Of a stretch of 64,000 nt of DNA, positions 1 through 8,969 are shown in pieces. The notes beneath the pieces are model-generated. The model was not told where the DNA came from. It searched no databases and was given only the letters and a program-made list of their open reading frames with translations. Origin of the DNA: Rhizobium oryziradicis (GTDB lineage: Bacteria; Pseudomonadota; Alphaproteobacteria; Rhizobiales; Rhizobiaceae); the NCBI RefSeq assembly GCF_001939045.1, contig NZ_MKIM01000019.1:120201-184200 (forward strand), in the 5' to 3' direction. The position numbers were made by a program, and so were the translations under genes. Every line of letters starts with the position of its first letter. Within the stretch, counting starts at the first letter, position 1.

Positions 1-480
1 CGGCTGTTCCAGCAGGCTTGCCAGCACCGCCAGTTGCGCAGCCGTTTCAGCGGCAAACAGATCAATAATCGGCGCTGAATTGTCTGGCAGGGCCAGACGC
101 GGTCCGCCGCGAACATAGGAATTGTGGGCCGGAAGCTGCCAGCCGCTTTCTTCACAGAGCAACATCACCCCATCGATGATCTGATCCAGAAAACGCCCCT
201 GCCCTTCAACAGCCTCTGCCATCACAAGCGCATTCAGCATGCGTCGACGGGCAAAGAACAGGTCTTCAAACCGGGTGCGGTTGCCGTTGCGGTGATACTC
301 CATGAAGGCACAGGCCGTGATCAACGGCCATTCCTGCTCAAGCGCCGCCTCGCCGCCTGCAACAAGTCTGGCGCGATAGGCCGCCGGGATTGCCTCCCAT
401 GCCTGACGATCCGCAACCACTGGAGCAAACGCGAAATCCGGTAAAAAATCCGGCAGTTGCCCAAGGCATTCAACAAACAT
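1..480 (-). CDS. Heparinase II/III-like lyase, N-terminal part (runs off the window)
   Basis: The reverse-strand frame opens at ATG 480 behind a good Shine-Dalgarno (GGAGGGAA, about 489-496) and stays open for 160 codons to the window edge, so the C-terminus is missing. The visible part is helical and Trp/Asp rich. The segments CEESGWQLPAHN (about 109-120) and LPDNSAPIIDLFAAE are what I recognise from the alpha/alpha-toroid domain of heparinase II/III-family polysaccharide lyases. Such lyases cut uronic-acid polysaccharides by beta-elimination and leave unsaturated uronyl ends, which is the substrate type of the GH88 enzyme at 2483-3655. The gene is divergent from the sugar ABC operon and probably co-regulated with it. 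The family call is by motif memory; the catalytic Tyr/His lie outside the window. Confidence 0.65.
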   Translation of the reverse strand, partial: MFVECLGQLPDFLPDFAFAPVVADRQAWEAIPAAYRARLVAGGEAALEQEWPLITACAFMEYHRNGNRTRFEDLFFARRRMLNALVMAEAVEGQGRFLDQIIDGVMLLCEESGWQLPAHNSYVRGGPRLALPDNSAPIIDLFAAETAAQLAVLASLLEQP

Positions 481-526
481 GGACCGACTTCCCTCCAACC
501 GAAACGCCCGGCAACCCGCAAAGATG

Positions 527-540
527 TTATACAGGTTTAA
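527..540. promoter_or_regulatory. Operator-like ATACAGG site between heparinase-like gene and ABC operon
   Basis: The imperfect palindrome TTATACAGGTTTAA lies in the divergent intergenic region. Related ATACAGG sites lie at 8790-8802 (ATACAGGCTGTAT) and at the start of the GntR gene (8979-8990, ATACAGGTGTAA). Three related sites in front of three transcription units of the same locus suggest an operator for the FadR-type GntR regulator encoded at 8970. This is inference. Confidence 0.35.
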
Positions 541-555
541 GCATTTTGCATTCTT

Positions 556-585
556 TTGGCAAAACATATTTCTTACTTGTGTTAT
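556..585 (+). promoter_or_regulatory. Candidate promoter of the sugar ABC operon
   Basis: TTGGCA (556-561, 5 of 6 to TTGACA), an 18-nt spacer and TGTTAT (580-585, 4 of 6 to TATAAT) lie about 100 nt upstream of the first permease start, just downstream of the operator-like site at 527-540. Confidence 0.3.
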
Positions 586-688
586 TTTTTGAAGAAATGT
601 ATTACAGGCATGCCTTGGGAGGGCGAGCGCCGCTTTTGATGTCATCGAGTATCAAGCGTCGTCGCCAAAGTGGCAGGCAGGAGGAAAA

Positions 689-1627
689 ATGGTCACACAG
701 ACCTTTCGTGAGCAGGCGGAGCGCACGCCCAAACGGGTGGCTTCGATGTCGAAGCGTCAGCGGAAATTGCGCGCCAATCTGGTTGCCTATTCCTTTATCG
801 CGCCCAATTTTATCGGCTTTGCCACGTTTACGCTGGGGCCAATTCTGTTTGCCTTCGCTCTTGCCTTCATGCACTGGGATGGCTCCAACCCCATCACCTT
901 TGCCGGGCTTGATAATTTCTGGCATCTGTTTGGCGACCGCGCTTTCAAGGATGCGCTGTTCAACACCATTATATACACGGTGTTTTCCGTTCCCTTGACG
1001 CTGGCTTGCGCGCTGGGGCTGGCGGTTTTGCTCAATCAGAAGATTTTCGGACGCGCGTTCTTTCGAACAGCCATGTTCTTCCCCTATGTCGCCTCGCTGG
1101 TGGCCGTGGCAGTGGTGTGGAACATGCTGTTCAACCCCGATATGGGGCCGGTCAATATGCTCCTCTACAGCATGGGTATTGACCCCGCCCATCTGCCCGG
1201 TTGGGCTGCGGATCGGCATTGGGCCATGGTCACCGTCATCCTGTTCGGCATATGGAAAAGCATGGGCTATTACATGGTGATCTATCTGGCCGGGCTGCAA
1301 GGCATCAATGCCGAGCTCTATGAAGCGGCCAATCTGGACGGTGCAACCTCTTGGCAGAAATTCTGGTATATCACCGTGCCGCAGCTGGCACCCACCACGT
1401 TCTTTGTCTCGGTCATGCTGACCATTCAATCCTTCAAGGTGTTCGACCAGATTTTCATGATCACCCAGGGCGGCCCCGGCACATCCACACTGGTGCTGGT
1501 CTATCATATCTACAACGAGGCCTTCATTTCCTGGGATCTGGGCTATTCCAGCATGGTGTCGTTGGTGCTGTTCTTCATGGTTTTGATCATTACCGTGGTG
1601 CAGTTTCGCGCCGCCCGCGACGCGTGA
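689..1627 (+). CDS. Sugar ABC transporter permease 1 (MalF/UgpA type)
   Basis: This 312-residue inner-membrane permease starts at ATG 689 behind GGAGGAAA. It has a basic cytoplasmic N-terminus (to about residue 34), then six hydrophobic segments. The cytoplasmic EAA loop that contacts the ATPase is visible near residues 212-235 (ELYEAANLDGATSWQKFW). Length and motif are typical of the MalF/UgpA-like subunit of CUT1 carbohydrate importers. It is the first gene of an operon with permease 2, a GH88 hydrolase, the ATPase, a YesL-like protein and the binding protein. The imported sugar is probably an oligosaccharide with an unsaturated uronic acid, inferred from the embedded GH88 enzyme. Confidence 0.9.
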   Translation: MVTQTFREQAERTPKRVASMSKRQRKLRANLVAYSFIAPNFIGFATFTLGPILFAFALAFMHWDGSNPITFAGLDNFWHLFGDRAFKDALFNTIIYTVFSVPLTLACALGLAVLLNQKIFGRAFFRTAMFFPYVASLVAVAVVWNMLFNPDMGPVNMLLYSMGIDPAHLPGWAADRHWAMVTVILFGIWKSMGYYMVIYLAGLQGINAELYEAANLDGATSWQKFWYITVPQLAPTTFFVSVMLTIQSFKVFDQIFMITQGGPGTSTLVLVYHIYNEAFISWDLGYSSMVSLVLFFMVLIITVVQFRAARDA

Positions 1628-1641
1628 GAAGGAGCGGCGTG

Positions 1642-2478
1642 ATGAAAATTCTGGGTGTTAAAATCAAGCTGAAAACCGTGATGGTCTACATCACCATCAT
1701 CGCGATCACCGTGTTGATGCTGTTGCCATTTGCGTGGATGCTGTCGGCATCGCTCAAACTTAATCGCGATGTTTTCGCCTTCCCGATTGTGTGGATTCCA
1801 CCCCATCCGCGCTGGCAGAATTATATTGATATCTGGACCAAGATTCCGCTGGCACTGTTTGTTTACAACACCTCAAAGCTGACCATCATTGTTACCATCT
1901 TGCAGCTGTTAACCTCCAGCTTTGCGGCCTATGCCTTTGCCAAACTGCATTTTCCCTACAAGAACCTGCTGTTTTTGGGCTATATCGCCACCATCGCCAT
2001 GCCTTGGCAGGTCTATATGGTGCCGCAATTCCTGTTGATGCGCGAATTTGGCCTCAACAACACCCACTTGGCGCTAATTTGCCTTCAAGCGTTTAACGCC
2101 TTTGGCGTGTTTTTGATGCGGCAGTTTTATATGTCGATCCCGGATGAGCTGTGCGAAGCGGCCCGCATTGATGGCATGAACGAGTATCAGATCTGGGCCA
2201 AGATCATGCTGCCGCTGTCCAAGCCAGCCCTGTCTACGCTGACGATCTTCACCTTCGTCAACACCTGGAACGATTTTCTCGGGCCGATGATCTATCTGAC
2301 CCGCACCGAGTTGAAGACCATCCAGATCGGCCTTCGCATGTTTATTTCCCAATATTCGGCTGAATATGGGTTGATCATGGCCGCCTCCGTGGTCGCCATC
2401 ATCCCTGTTCTTGTGGTGTTTCTGGCGCTGCAACGCTTCTTTGTTGAAGGCGTGGCCAATTCCGGTTTGAAAGGTTGA
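1642..2478 (+). CDS. Sugar ABC transporter permease 2 (MalG/UgpE type)
   Basis: This 278-residue inner-membrane permease is the second CUT1-type subunit. I place the start at ATG 1642 because GAAGGAG (1628-1634) lies the right distance upstream; the frame is open further 5' but that part overlaps permease 1. The EAA motif ELCEAARIDGMNEYQIW lies near residues 170-186, and a TM segment near residues 12-34 is obvious. It lies 14 nt after permease 1 and 4 nt before the GH88 gene. Confidence 0.9.
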   Translation: MKILGVKIKLKTVMVYITIIAITVLMLLPFAWMLSASLKLNRDVFAFPIVWIPPHPRWQNYIDIWTKIPLALFVYNTSKLTIIVTILQLLTSSFAAYAFAKLHFPYKNLLFLGYIATIAMPWQVYMVPQFLLMREFGLNNTHLALICLQAFNAFGVFLMRQFYMSIPDELCEAARIDGMNEYQIWAKIMLPLSKPALSTLTIFTFVNTWNDFLGPMIYLTRTELKTIQIGLRMFISQYSAEYGLIMAASVVAIIPVLVVFLALQRFFVEGVANSGLKG

Positions 2479-2482
2479 AACG

Positions 2483-3655
2483 ATGAACGTATTCGCCCAG
2501 AATTTTATTGTTCCCGCCATTTCTGACGATGAGGTGAAGGCAGCACTGATTGAAGCTGTTGCGCAGGTGCGGCGCAATCTTCCATCCTTTACCTATCAGG
2601 CCCAGAACCACTCCAGCGTCAACAATATCTACCCCGCTGTTGCCAATGACCAATGGACGGCAGGCTTTTGGCCCGGCGAGATCTGGCTGGCCTTTGAGCA
2701 TACGGGCGACAAGATCTTCCAATATGCCGCCCAAATTCAGGTGCAGAGCTTTCTCCATCGCATCGAGAACCGCATTGAAACCGACCATCACGATATGGGC
2801 TTTCTCTATTCGCCCAGCTGTGTTGCGGCATGGAAGCTGGTGGGTGATGAAGATGGTCGCAAGGCCGCTCTTCTGGCCGCCGACCAATTGATCGAGCGCT
2901 TCCATCCTGTCGGTGGATTTCTGCAAGCCTGGGGACCGATGGGACAGCCGGAAAACCACCGCTATATCATTGATTGCCTTCTTAATCTTCCGCTTCTCTA
3001 TTGGGCAAGCCGGGAAACGGGCGATCCGAAATACCGCGATATTGCGCTGATTCACGCCCGCACGACGCTTGCCCATTCCGTCCGCGCTGATGATTCCACC
3101 TATCACACGTTTTACATGGACCCGGTAACCGGCGGTCCGGTGCGGGGTGCCACCAAACAAGGCTATCGCGATGATAGCGACTGGGCGCGTGGGCAGGCGT
3201 GGGGCATTTATGGCATGGCGCTCTCCTATCGCTATGAACCCCTTCCAGACTATCGCGACGCTTTTGACCGCTTGCTGGCCTTCTATTGCAAGCGCCTGCC
3301 AACTGACCTTGTGCCCTATTGGGATCTGATTTTTACCGAAGGTGACGAGCCGCGCGATTCCTCTTCCGCGTCCATTGTCGCCTGCGGCTTGTTGGAAATG
3401 GCCGATCTTGTCGGTGGCGAGGCGGCGGAAGACTATCGCCTTTTGGCACGGCGAATGATGAAAAGCCTTGTCGATCACTATGCGGTCAAAGACCCGGCCC
3501 GCTCAAACGGCTTGGTGCTGCACGGCACCTATTCGAAAAAGAGTCCCTACAACACCTGCCGTGGCGAAGGTGTCGATGAATGCGTCTCGTGGGGTGATTA
3601 TTATTGCATGGAAGCCCTGACGCGGCTTTCACGCAACTGGTCCACCTATTGGTGA
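2483..3655 (+). CDS. GH88 unsaturated glucuronyl hydrolase
   Basis: This 390-residue enzyme has no signal peptide and so is cytoplasmic. It has the (alpha/alpha)6 barrel pattern of unsaturated glucuronyl hydrolases. These remove the 4,5-unsaturated uronic acid from the non-reducing end of lyase products by hydrating the double bond. Two family aspartates can be placed: D104 in DHHDMGFLYS (101-110) and D164 in YIIDCLLNLP (161-170), matching the pair D88/D149 of Bacillus UGL. Length fits GH88. Its position between permease and ATPase genes implies that imported lyase products are processed at once. GH105 (rhamnogalacturonyl type) is the main alternative; the DHHDMGF motif favours GH88. Confidence 0.85.
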   Translation: MNVFAQNFIVPAISDDEVKAALIEAVAQVRRNLPSFTYQAQNHSSVNNIYPAVANDQWTAGFWPGEIWLAFEHTGDKIFQYAAQIQVQSFLHRIENRIETDHHDMGFLYSPSCVAAWKLVGDEDGRKAALLAADQLIERFHPVGGFLQAWGPMGQPENHRYIIDCLLNLPLLYWASRETGDPKYRDIALIHARTTLAHSVRADDSTYHTFYMDPVTGGPVRGATKQGYRDDSDWARGQAWGIYGMALSYRYEPLPDYRDAFDRLLAFYCKRLPTDLVPYWDLIFTEGDEPRDSSSASIVACGLLEMADLVGGEAAEDYRLLARRMMKSLVDHYAVKDPARSNGLVLHGTYSKKSPYNTCRGEGVDECVSWGDYYCMEALTRLSRNWSTYW

Positions 3656-3704
3656 GTTACAAGTAAATACCCCTCACGTTTTCTGAAGGGGACCGGAGAA
3701 GCAG

Positions 3705-4832
3705 ATGGCTGGCATTACCCTATCAAAACTCAACAAAAGCTTCGGCGCATTGACCGTGGTGCACGACATTGATCTGGAGATCGCGGACAAGGAATTCATC
3801 ATTCTGGTCGGCCCATCCGGCTGTGGCAAATCCACAACCTTGCGGATGATTGCCGGTCTGGAAGAGGTCACCGGCGGTGAATTGGTGATTGGTGATCAAC
3901 TGGTCAATGACGTACCCTCCAAGGATCGCGACATTGCCATGGTGTTTCAGAATTATGCGCTTTATCCGCATATGACTGTCTATAAAAACATGGCCTTTGG
4001 TCTGCAATTGCGCAAGGCACCGCAGGACGAGATTGACGTCAAGGTCAAGGAAGCCGCGAAAATCCTCGATATCGAGCATCTTTTGAACCGCAAGCCCAAG
4101 GCCCTTTCAGGTGGCCAGCGCCAGCGCGTGGCGCTTGGCCGCGCCATGGTGCGAAATCCTGCCGTTTTTTTGCTGGATGAGCCGCTTTCCAACCTCGATG
4201 CCAAGCTGCGTGGCACCATGCGGGCCGAGATTACCAAATTGCACAAGCGGCTGGATGCCACATTCATCTATGTCACCCATGATCAGGTAGAAGCCATGAC
4301 CATGGCCGACCGGATTGTGGTGATGAAGGATGGCCGCATCCTGCAAGTCGATACACCGCAAAACCTCTATGACACACCGGTCAACATGTTTGTTGCGGGT
4401 TTTATCGGCGCGCCACAAATGAACATGCTCACCGTGACACTGGCAAAGCGCAGTGATGATTATGTGGCCGTGTTTGGCGGACAGGACATGCCTTTGCCCA
4501 AGAGTTTTGACGCAGAAAGGCTCAAAATCTATGAAGGGCGCGAGCTGGTTTTGGGCCTGCGGCCAGAGAATTTCTATGAATTTCAGCCCGTTGACGTTGC
4601 CGCAAACACGATTGCCTCATTGAGCACCACGGTGGAACTGGCCGAGCCAATGGGGTCTGAAGTTCACCTCAATGTCGTCTGCCACGGGCACACTCTGATT
4701 GCCAAGGTCTCGCCGCGCTGCCGGGCGCGCAGCGGCGATGCCATCACCTTGGTGGTGGATATGAGTTACGCCCATCTGTTCGACAAGGACACCGAGCTGG
4801 CCATTCCCCGCCAGCAGATAGGCACGGCATGA
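3705..4832 (+). CDS. Sugar ABC transporter ATPase (UgpC/MalK/MsmX type)
   Basis: This 375-residue cytoplasmic ATPase energises the importer. It has Walker A GPSGCGKST (about 36-44), Q-loop FQNYALYPHM, signature LSGGQRQR (about 134-141), Walker B VFLLDEPLSNLD (about 154-165), H-loop THD, and a C-terminal TOBE/regulatory region of about 135 residues as in UgpC and MalK. It starts at ATG 3705. The 49-nt gap after the GH88 gene holds a small stem (CCCCT, 3669-3673, with AGGGG further on). The stop overlaps the next start (ATGA). Confidence 0.92.
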   Translation: MAGITLSKLNKSFGALTVVHDIDLEIADKEFIILVGPSGCGKSTTLRMIAGLEEVTGGELVIGDQLVNDVPSKDRDIAMVFQNYALYPHMTVYKNMAFGLQLRKAPQDEIDVKVKEAAKILDIEHLLNRKPKALSGGQRQRVALGRAMVRNPAVFLLDEPLSNLDAKLRGTMRAEITKLHKRLDATFIYVTHDQVEAMTMADRIVVMKDGRILQVDTPQNLYDTPVNMFVAGFIGAPQMNMLTVTLAKRSDDYVAVFGGQDMPLPKSFDAERLKIYEGRELVLGLRPENFYEFQPVDVAANTIASLSTTVELAEPMGSEVHLNVVCHGHTLIAKVSPRCRARSGDAITLVVDMSYAHLFDKDTELAIPRQQIGTA

Positions 4833-5542
4833 ACTGGCTGCGCGCACGATTTCAGCGAGAGGGCCCCGGCATCCCCAAGGATGCGCCGAAAAAACGCGGC
4901 TTGGCCCTGTTTGCTCAGATTGTTGTGCGTGAAGCCTGGGACTTGTTTAAACTGAACCTGATGATTGTGGTTTTTTGCCTGCCCATCATCACCATCCCCG
5001 CCGCCCATGCAGCGGCAACACGCATCTGCATCTCCATGGTGCGCGATGAAAATACCTATCTCTGGCGCGATTTCTGGCAGGCCTTTTGCCGACATTTCAA
5101 GGCAGCAACGGCTTGGGGCCTGGTCAGCGCTACAGTACTGGGCCTCTCCGGGTATGCGGCGTTCATTTATGGGCAATTGGCTATCGTCAACTTTGCCTTT
5201 GCGGCAGCAGCCACCCTGTGCGTGATGATCTGGGTGTTTGTCTTGGCGCTCACGGCGCATGTGTTCGTGCTTTTGGTGGAAAAGCCCGATCTGGCCCCTT
5301 ACGATCTGGCGCGGCGGGCCGCCCTTGCCATGCTGGGCCGCCCTTGGCCCATCCTTGCGGCCTTTGCTTTCATTGCCAGCCTGTGGCTGCTCCACATCGT
5401 GTTTTATCCGGTGTCGGTGTTCATGCCCGCCGCGTTTAATTTCTCGCTGGCCACGCTGTCCGTCACATTCAGTGCGCTCAAAGCAAGCGATAAAGATCAT
5501 TCACAAGAAACGGGGAGGAGACCCATATGCGAAACCTTTTGA
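4829..5542 (+). CDS. YesL-like (DUF624) membrane protein
   Basis: This 237-residue protein has about five hydrophobic helices after a basic N-terminus, the DUF624/YesL pattern. YesL-type proteins commonly sit beside uptake genes for plant cell-wall oligosaccharides (for example the Bacillus yes rhamnogalacturonan operon), but their molecular role is not established. It overlaps the ATPase stop by ATGA and runs 16 nt into the binding-protein gene, so it is translationally linked to both. Confidence 0.75.
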   Translation: MNWLRARFQREGPGIPKDAPKKRGLALFAQIVVREAWDLFKLNLMIVVFCLPIITIPAAHAAATRICISMVRDENTYLWRDFWQAFCRHFKAATAWGLVSATVLGLSGYAAFIYGQLAIVNFAFAAAATLCVMIWVFVLALTAHVFVLLVEKPDLAPYDLARRAALAMLGRPWPILAAFAFIASLWLLHIVFYPVSVFMPAAFNFSLATLSVTFSALKASDKDHSQETGRRPICETF

Positions 5543-6783
5543 AAATGACGCTGCTGGCCGCAAGCATCGCGCTGCCGGGCCATGCTTTTGCGCAAGGTTC
5601 CATTACCTTGAACTGGGCGCTGTGGGATTGGGACAAGGTTGCGTTCTATCAGCCGCTGATCTCGGCCTATGAAAAACTGCACCCCGACATCAAGATCAAC
5701 CATACCGATCTCGGCTCGCAGGATTACAACACCATGTTGATGACCCAGCTCACCGGTGGGGCCAATGATATCGACATCGTTACCGTCAAGGACATTCCGG
5801 GCTATGCGCAATTGGTCAGCACCAAAGCGCTGGTTGATCTTTCAAAAGAGGGCGCTAGCCCCAAAGACACCAAGGACTACGCGGGCCTGATTGAAGCTCT
5901 GACGGTGAACAATGGGCTCTATGCCCTGCCGTTTCGCACCGATTTCTGGGTTGTCTATTACAACAAGGATTTGTTCGATAAGGCGGGCGTACCCTACCCC
6001 ACCAATGACATGACCTGGAAGCAGTTTGACGATACGGCGCGCAAGCTCACCAAAGGCTTTGGCTCCAACAAGGTCTATGGAACCCATCTGCACACATGGC
6101 GCTCAACCGTGCAACTGCCCGGCATTCAGGATGGCAAGCACACCCTGATTGATGGCAAATATGAGTTTCTGAAACCATGGTATGAGCGCGCTCTGTCCTT
6201 GCAGAAAGATGGCGTTGTGCAGTCCTACGGTTCGCTGAAGTCCACCAACACCCATTATTCCGGCCCCTTCTTCAATCAGCAGATCGCCATGCTGCCGATG
6301 GGCACATGGTTCATTGGCACCCAGATTGCCAAGGTGGCGTCTGGTGAATCGCTTGCCAAAAACTGGGGTGTCGTCAGCTTTCCTCATCCCGATGGCGTTG
6401 CAGCCGGCACCACGGCAGCCCAGGTCACCAGCCTTGGCGTGAATGCGCGGAGTGCCAACAAAGCCGCCGCCGAGGATTTCGTCAAATGGGTCTCAGGCCC
6501 GGAAGGTGCAGCGATTGTTGCCGCAACCGGCACGATCCCAGCCCTGCGCGATGACAAGGTGATTGACACGATTTCTGCCACCAAGGGCTTTCCATCGGAT
6601 GCCAACAGCAAAGCGGCACTCAAGGCCACCAAGTCCTATCTTGAAATGCCCGTCAGCCTCGGCGCCGCCAAGATCGAACTGGTGCTGAACCGCGTGCATG
6701 ATTCCATCATGACCGGAAATGTCCCGGTGGATGAAGGCTTGAAGGAGATGGATCAGGGCGTTCAAGAGGTTCTGAAGAAATAA
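5527..6783 (+). CDS. Sugar ABC transporter periplasmic binding protein
   Basis: This 418-residue family-1 extracellular solute-binding protein captures the sugar in the periplasm. A Sec signal peptide is clear (residues 1-22, cleavage after AFA). The mature start SITLNWALWDWDK and the later YNKDLFDKAG are typical of the MalE-like family. The start at ATG 5527 follows a strong GGGGAGGAG and overlaps the end of the YesL-like gene. It is last in the operon, directly followed by a strong terminator. The binding protein is at the 3' end rather than first, which is less common. Confidence 0.92.
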   Translation: MRNLLKMTLLAASIALPGHAFAQGSITLNWALWDWDKVAFYQPLISAYEKLHPDIKINHTDLGSQDYNTMLMTQLTGGANDIDIVTVKDIPGYAQLVSTKALVDLSKEGASPKDTKDYAGLIEALTVNNGLYALPFRTDFWVVYYNKDLFDKAGVPYPTNDMTWKQFDDTARKLTKGFGSNKVYGTHLHTWRSTVQLPGIQDGKHTLIDGKYEFLKPWYERALSLQKDGVVQSYGSLKSTNTHYSGPFFNQQIAMLPMGTWFIGTQIAKVASGESLAKNWGVVSFPHPDGVAAGTTAAQVTSLGVNARSANKAAAEDFVKWVSGPEGAAIVAATGTIPALRDDKVIDTISATKGFPSDANSKAALKATKSYLEMPVSLGAAKIELVLNRVHDSIMTGNVPVDEGLKEMDQGVQEVLKK

Positions 6784-6792
6784 TAACAAATC

Positions 6793-6827
6793 AACGGCCT
6801 GAAGGAAAACCTTCAGGCCGTTTCTTT
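6793..6827. terminator. Bidirectional intrinsic terminator
   Basis: A perfect 13-bp stem, AACGGCCTGAAGG (6793-6805) with its complement at 6810-6822, an AAAA loop and a TTTCTTT tail. It ends the sugar ABC operon; the stop codon of the convergent DUF2264 gene lies in its T tract, so it may serve both. Confidence 0.9.
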
Positions 6828-8712
6828 ATTCGGTCTGTGATAAAATGATTTTATGACTCTGGCAAAAATTCAACAGAGTTTCCGGCAAATCCATTGGGCT
6901 TATCGCTGCCGATGCATCCGGCTTGGCAAAACAGGCCGTTGCCAACCAGCTTGTACCCGCAGGCACCTGCCCGACAAGGCGGGGAAAGAAGGTTCGCGGA
7001 AAGCGCAAATTTGTATTGGGTGCAGCCCGGATAATGCTGGCCTGACGATCGGAGAGCAGATCAACAATGCCTGACACCGCCGAGAGACTGCGCACGAACC
7101 CACGCCCCGGCCCGATCTCGAACCATGATGCAGGCGATTGATGGCCATCTCCTGTTCGGTCAATGGCAAAGCCGCCCTCACCGACATGCAAGGGCACATG
7201 GGTGGTGATGCGATGCAGGCGCACATGCCAGCCGGACCCTGCAAAATCCACCCAGCTCTCAATGGAAAGATCCGCATCCGGCTGCCACCGCCCCCAAGCC
7301 ATGCCCTGATCCAGCCCGGCACCGGTGATCATGTTGCGCGACATCCACGCGATCCCGTCGCGCGAGACAATCAGGCCTGAATCCACAGCACTTCGTTCTG
7401 GCCGATCTGGCGCACCTGCATCACTGGCCACAGAAAAGGCAAAGGCCGAGGAATAGGCAAAACGGCCATATTTGGCATCAAAACAGCGATGTTCGCGGCC
7501 ATCCTGCCCGCCCGTCAGCACGACGGCATCGCCGTGTTCGCGGCGCATCAGAAAGCCGCTTGCGGGTGAAGCAATCCGCCCGCCGGGCAATTGATCGGCA
7601 GGCTCCTCATCCGTTGTCCAGAACGGGTGGGATTGTGGCATAGACAGAACCAGAAAACTCTTCAAGGCCCAATAGGGCGAGCCCGGAGCATTATAGGCCT
7701 CTGACATCAGCAGATTGGGATAGCTATAGCCCACCGACAAAATACCATCCCGCCCGGTGATCGGCTGCGTGCCCCACCAGCGCAAATGCCGCAGCAACAG
7801 GCCTTTAATCCGCCCCCACGGCAAAACCTCTTCATCGGCAAAAGCGCAAGCCGCCCAGAAGGCTCCTTGCGCAAAGCGATAGGTCATGGAACGCCCGAAC
7901 GGCACGGCGGCACCATCATCGGCAAACCAATGCTGAAAATCTTGAGCAAAGCGCCGTGCCCTCTCACGATAGCGCGCGGCATGGTCGGGGTAGAGATCAC
8001 CTGCCAGTTTGGCAACCATCAGCCCATAGAAATGGAACCCCATGGGAATATAGTAATCAAGCTGATACCACTTGCCGTCGCGATAATAACCATCTGCCAA
8101 ATGAAACTGGTCCAAGCGATCCAAAGCGGCGCGAATGGCATCATCAGACCATTCTTCCCCCACATTGCGCAGAGCAAGATTGGTCAGCACCCGGAAAAAC
8201 AGCCAGTTATTGTCCGCTGTCGGGTAGTCATTGATTGTGCGCATCCAGCAAGACACGCGCTGTTTGGCGTCAATTGAAAGCGGCACCCAGAAGGCATCAG
8301 GTGCCAGAATGAAGGCCAGAGACAGGCCCGCCATTTCCACCATGCGCTGATCAAACGGCCCGACATCGCCCCAATATTCGGGATGGTCCGGGTCTGTGCC
8401 GTTTGTTATGCCCTCGATATAACGGCTGATATCCTCAAAGGGGAAGCCTCCGGCCAGGAGAGGAGCAAGCCCCCAGAGTGGACGGATCAGCGCCTCCATC
8501 TCGCTTGCTGCCCCGCCGTAATGGGCACCGGCTGTTCCAAGCCGCAAGCGAGCATTGCCTTTTGAAAAGCAATCCCGCAACGGCGCATAAAAGGCCTCGA
8601 CCGCCCGCGCCAGATCATCCCGACTTGAGAGCGGATTGCCGTGAAGGGGATTGAACTGGAGGAAATGGCGCACGGTTTCGTCTTTTTCCCAGGCACTTGT
8701 TGCAGCGTGCAT
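6826..8712 (-). CDS. DUF2264 family protein (probable polysaccharide-degradation enzyme)
   Basis: This protein of about 628 residues matches the DUF2264 pattern: N-terminal NPLHGNPLSSRDDL, then a helical toroid (…YWGDVGPFDQRMVEMAGLSL…, TADNNWLFF, DGYYRDG…YYIPMGFHFYG) and a C-terminal beta-rich part. I place the start at ATG 8712 because GGGAG lies 8 nt upstream; the frame is open to ATG 8769 but that start has no ribosome site. DUF2264 proteins occur in gene clusters for pectin, alginate and similar uronides, and the fold resembles heparinase/alginate-lyase toroids; the activity is not known to me. There is no signal peptide. It is divergent from the GntR gene, with the palindrome at 8790-8802 in the promoter region. 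Confidence 0.8.
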   Translation of the reverse strand: MHAATSAWEKDETVRHFLQFNPLHGNPLSSRDDLARAVEAFYAPLRDCFSKGNARLRLGTAGAHYGGAASEMEALIRPLWGLAPLLAGGFPFEDISRYIEGITNGTDPDHPEYWGDVGPFDQRMVEMAGLSLAFILAPDAFWVPLSIDAKQRVSCWMRTINDYPTADNNWLFFRVLTNLALRNVGEEWSDDAIRAALDRLDQFHLADGYYRDGKWYQLDYYIPMGFHFYGLMVAKLAGDLYPDHAARYRERARRFAQDFQHWFADDGAAVPFGRSMTYRFAQGAFWAACAFADEEVLPWGRIKGLLLRHLRWWGTQPITGRDGILSVGYSYPNLLMSEAYNAPGSPYWALKSFLVLSMPQSHPFWTTDEEPADQLPGGRIASPASGFLMRREHGDAVVLTGGQDGREHRCFDAKYGRFAYSSAFAFSVASDAGAPDRPERSAVDSGLIVSRDGIAWMSRNMITGAGLDQGMAWGRWQPDADLSIESWVDFAGSGWHVRLHRITTHVPLHVGEGGFAIDRTGDGHQSPASWFEIGPGRGFVRSLSAVSGIVDLLSDRQASIIRAAPNTNLRFPRTFFPRLVGQVPAGTSWLATACFAKPDASAAISPMDLPETLLNFCQSHKIILSQTE

Positions 8713-8783
8713 CCTCTTAACTCCCATCCAGCATCTGATCACCGCGCAGCGTTCCTCAGATTGGCTCATCTTAAACTTATCAT

Positions 8784-8812
8784 ACAGAGATACAGGCTGT
8801 ATATTTCTCTGT
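8784..8812. promoter_or_regulatory. Palindromic operator candidate (ATACAGNCTGTAT) between DUF2264 and GntR genes
   Basis: The perfect interrupted palindrome ATACAG-G-CTGTAT lies at 8790-8802, flanked by ACAGAGA (8784-8790) and its complement TCTCTGT (8806-8812). The position, about 72 nt upstream of the DUF2264 start, fits a repressor site of the divergent GntR regulator. The site resembles those at 527-540 and 8979-8990. Confidence 0.5.
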
Positions 8813-8969
8813 AAACATAGATTTTTCTATGATTTTAATGCCGAGCGCATTTTGAATTTTCACAGCAAAGCGTAAATCTGTTGAAAAATTTGTGAAATTA
8901 TCATACACCTTTGCAAAACAAGTCACCCGAAGACGCATCTGCCGGGTGAGATTTGACTGAGGAATAACC

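Noticed and set aside
602..1507. Reverse frame of 301 codons opposite permease 1
   Set aside because: Opposes a clear ABC permease, is His/Gln-rich and has no motif.
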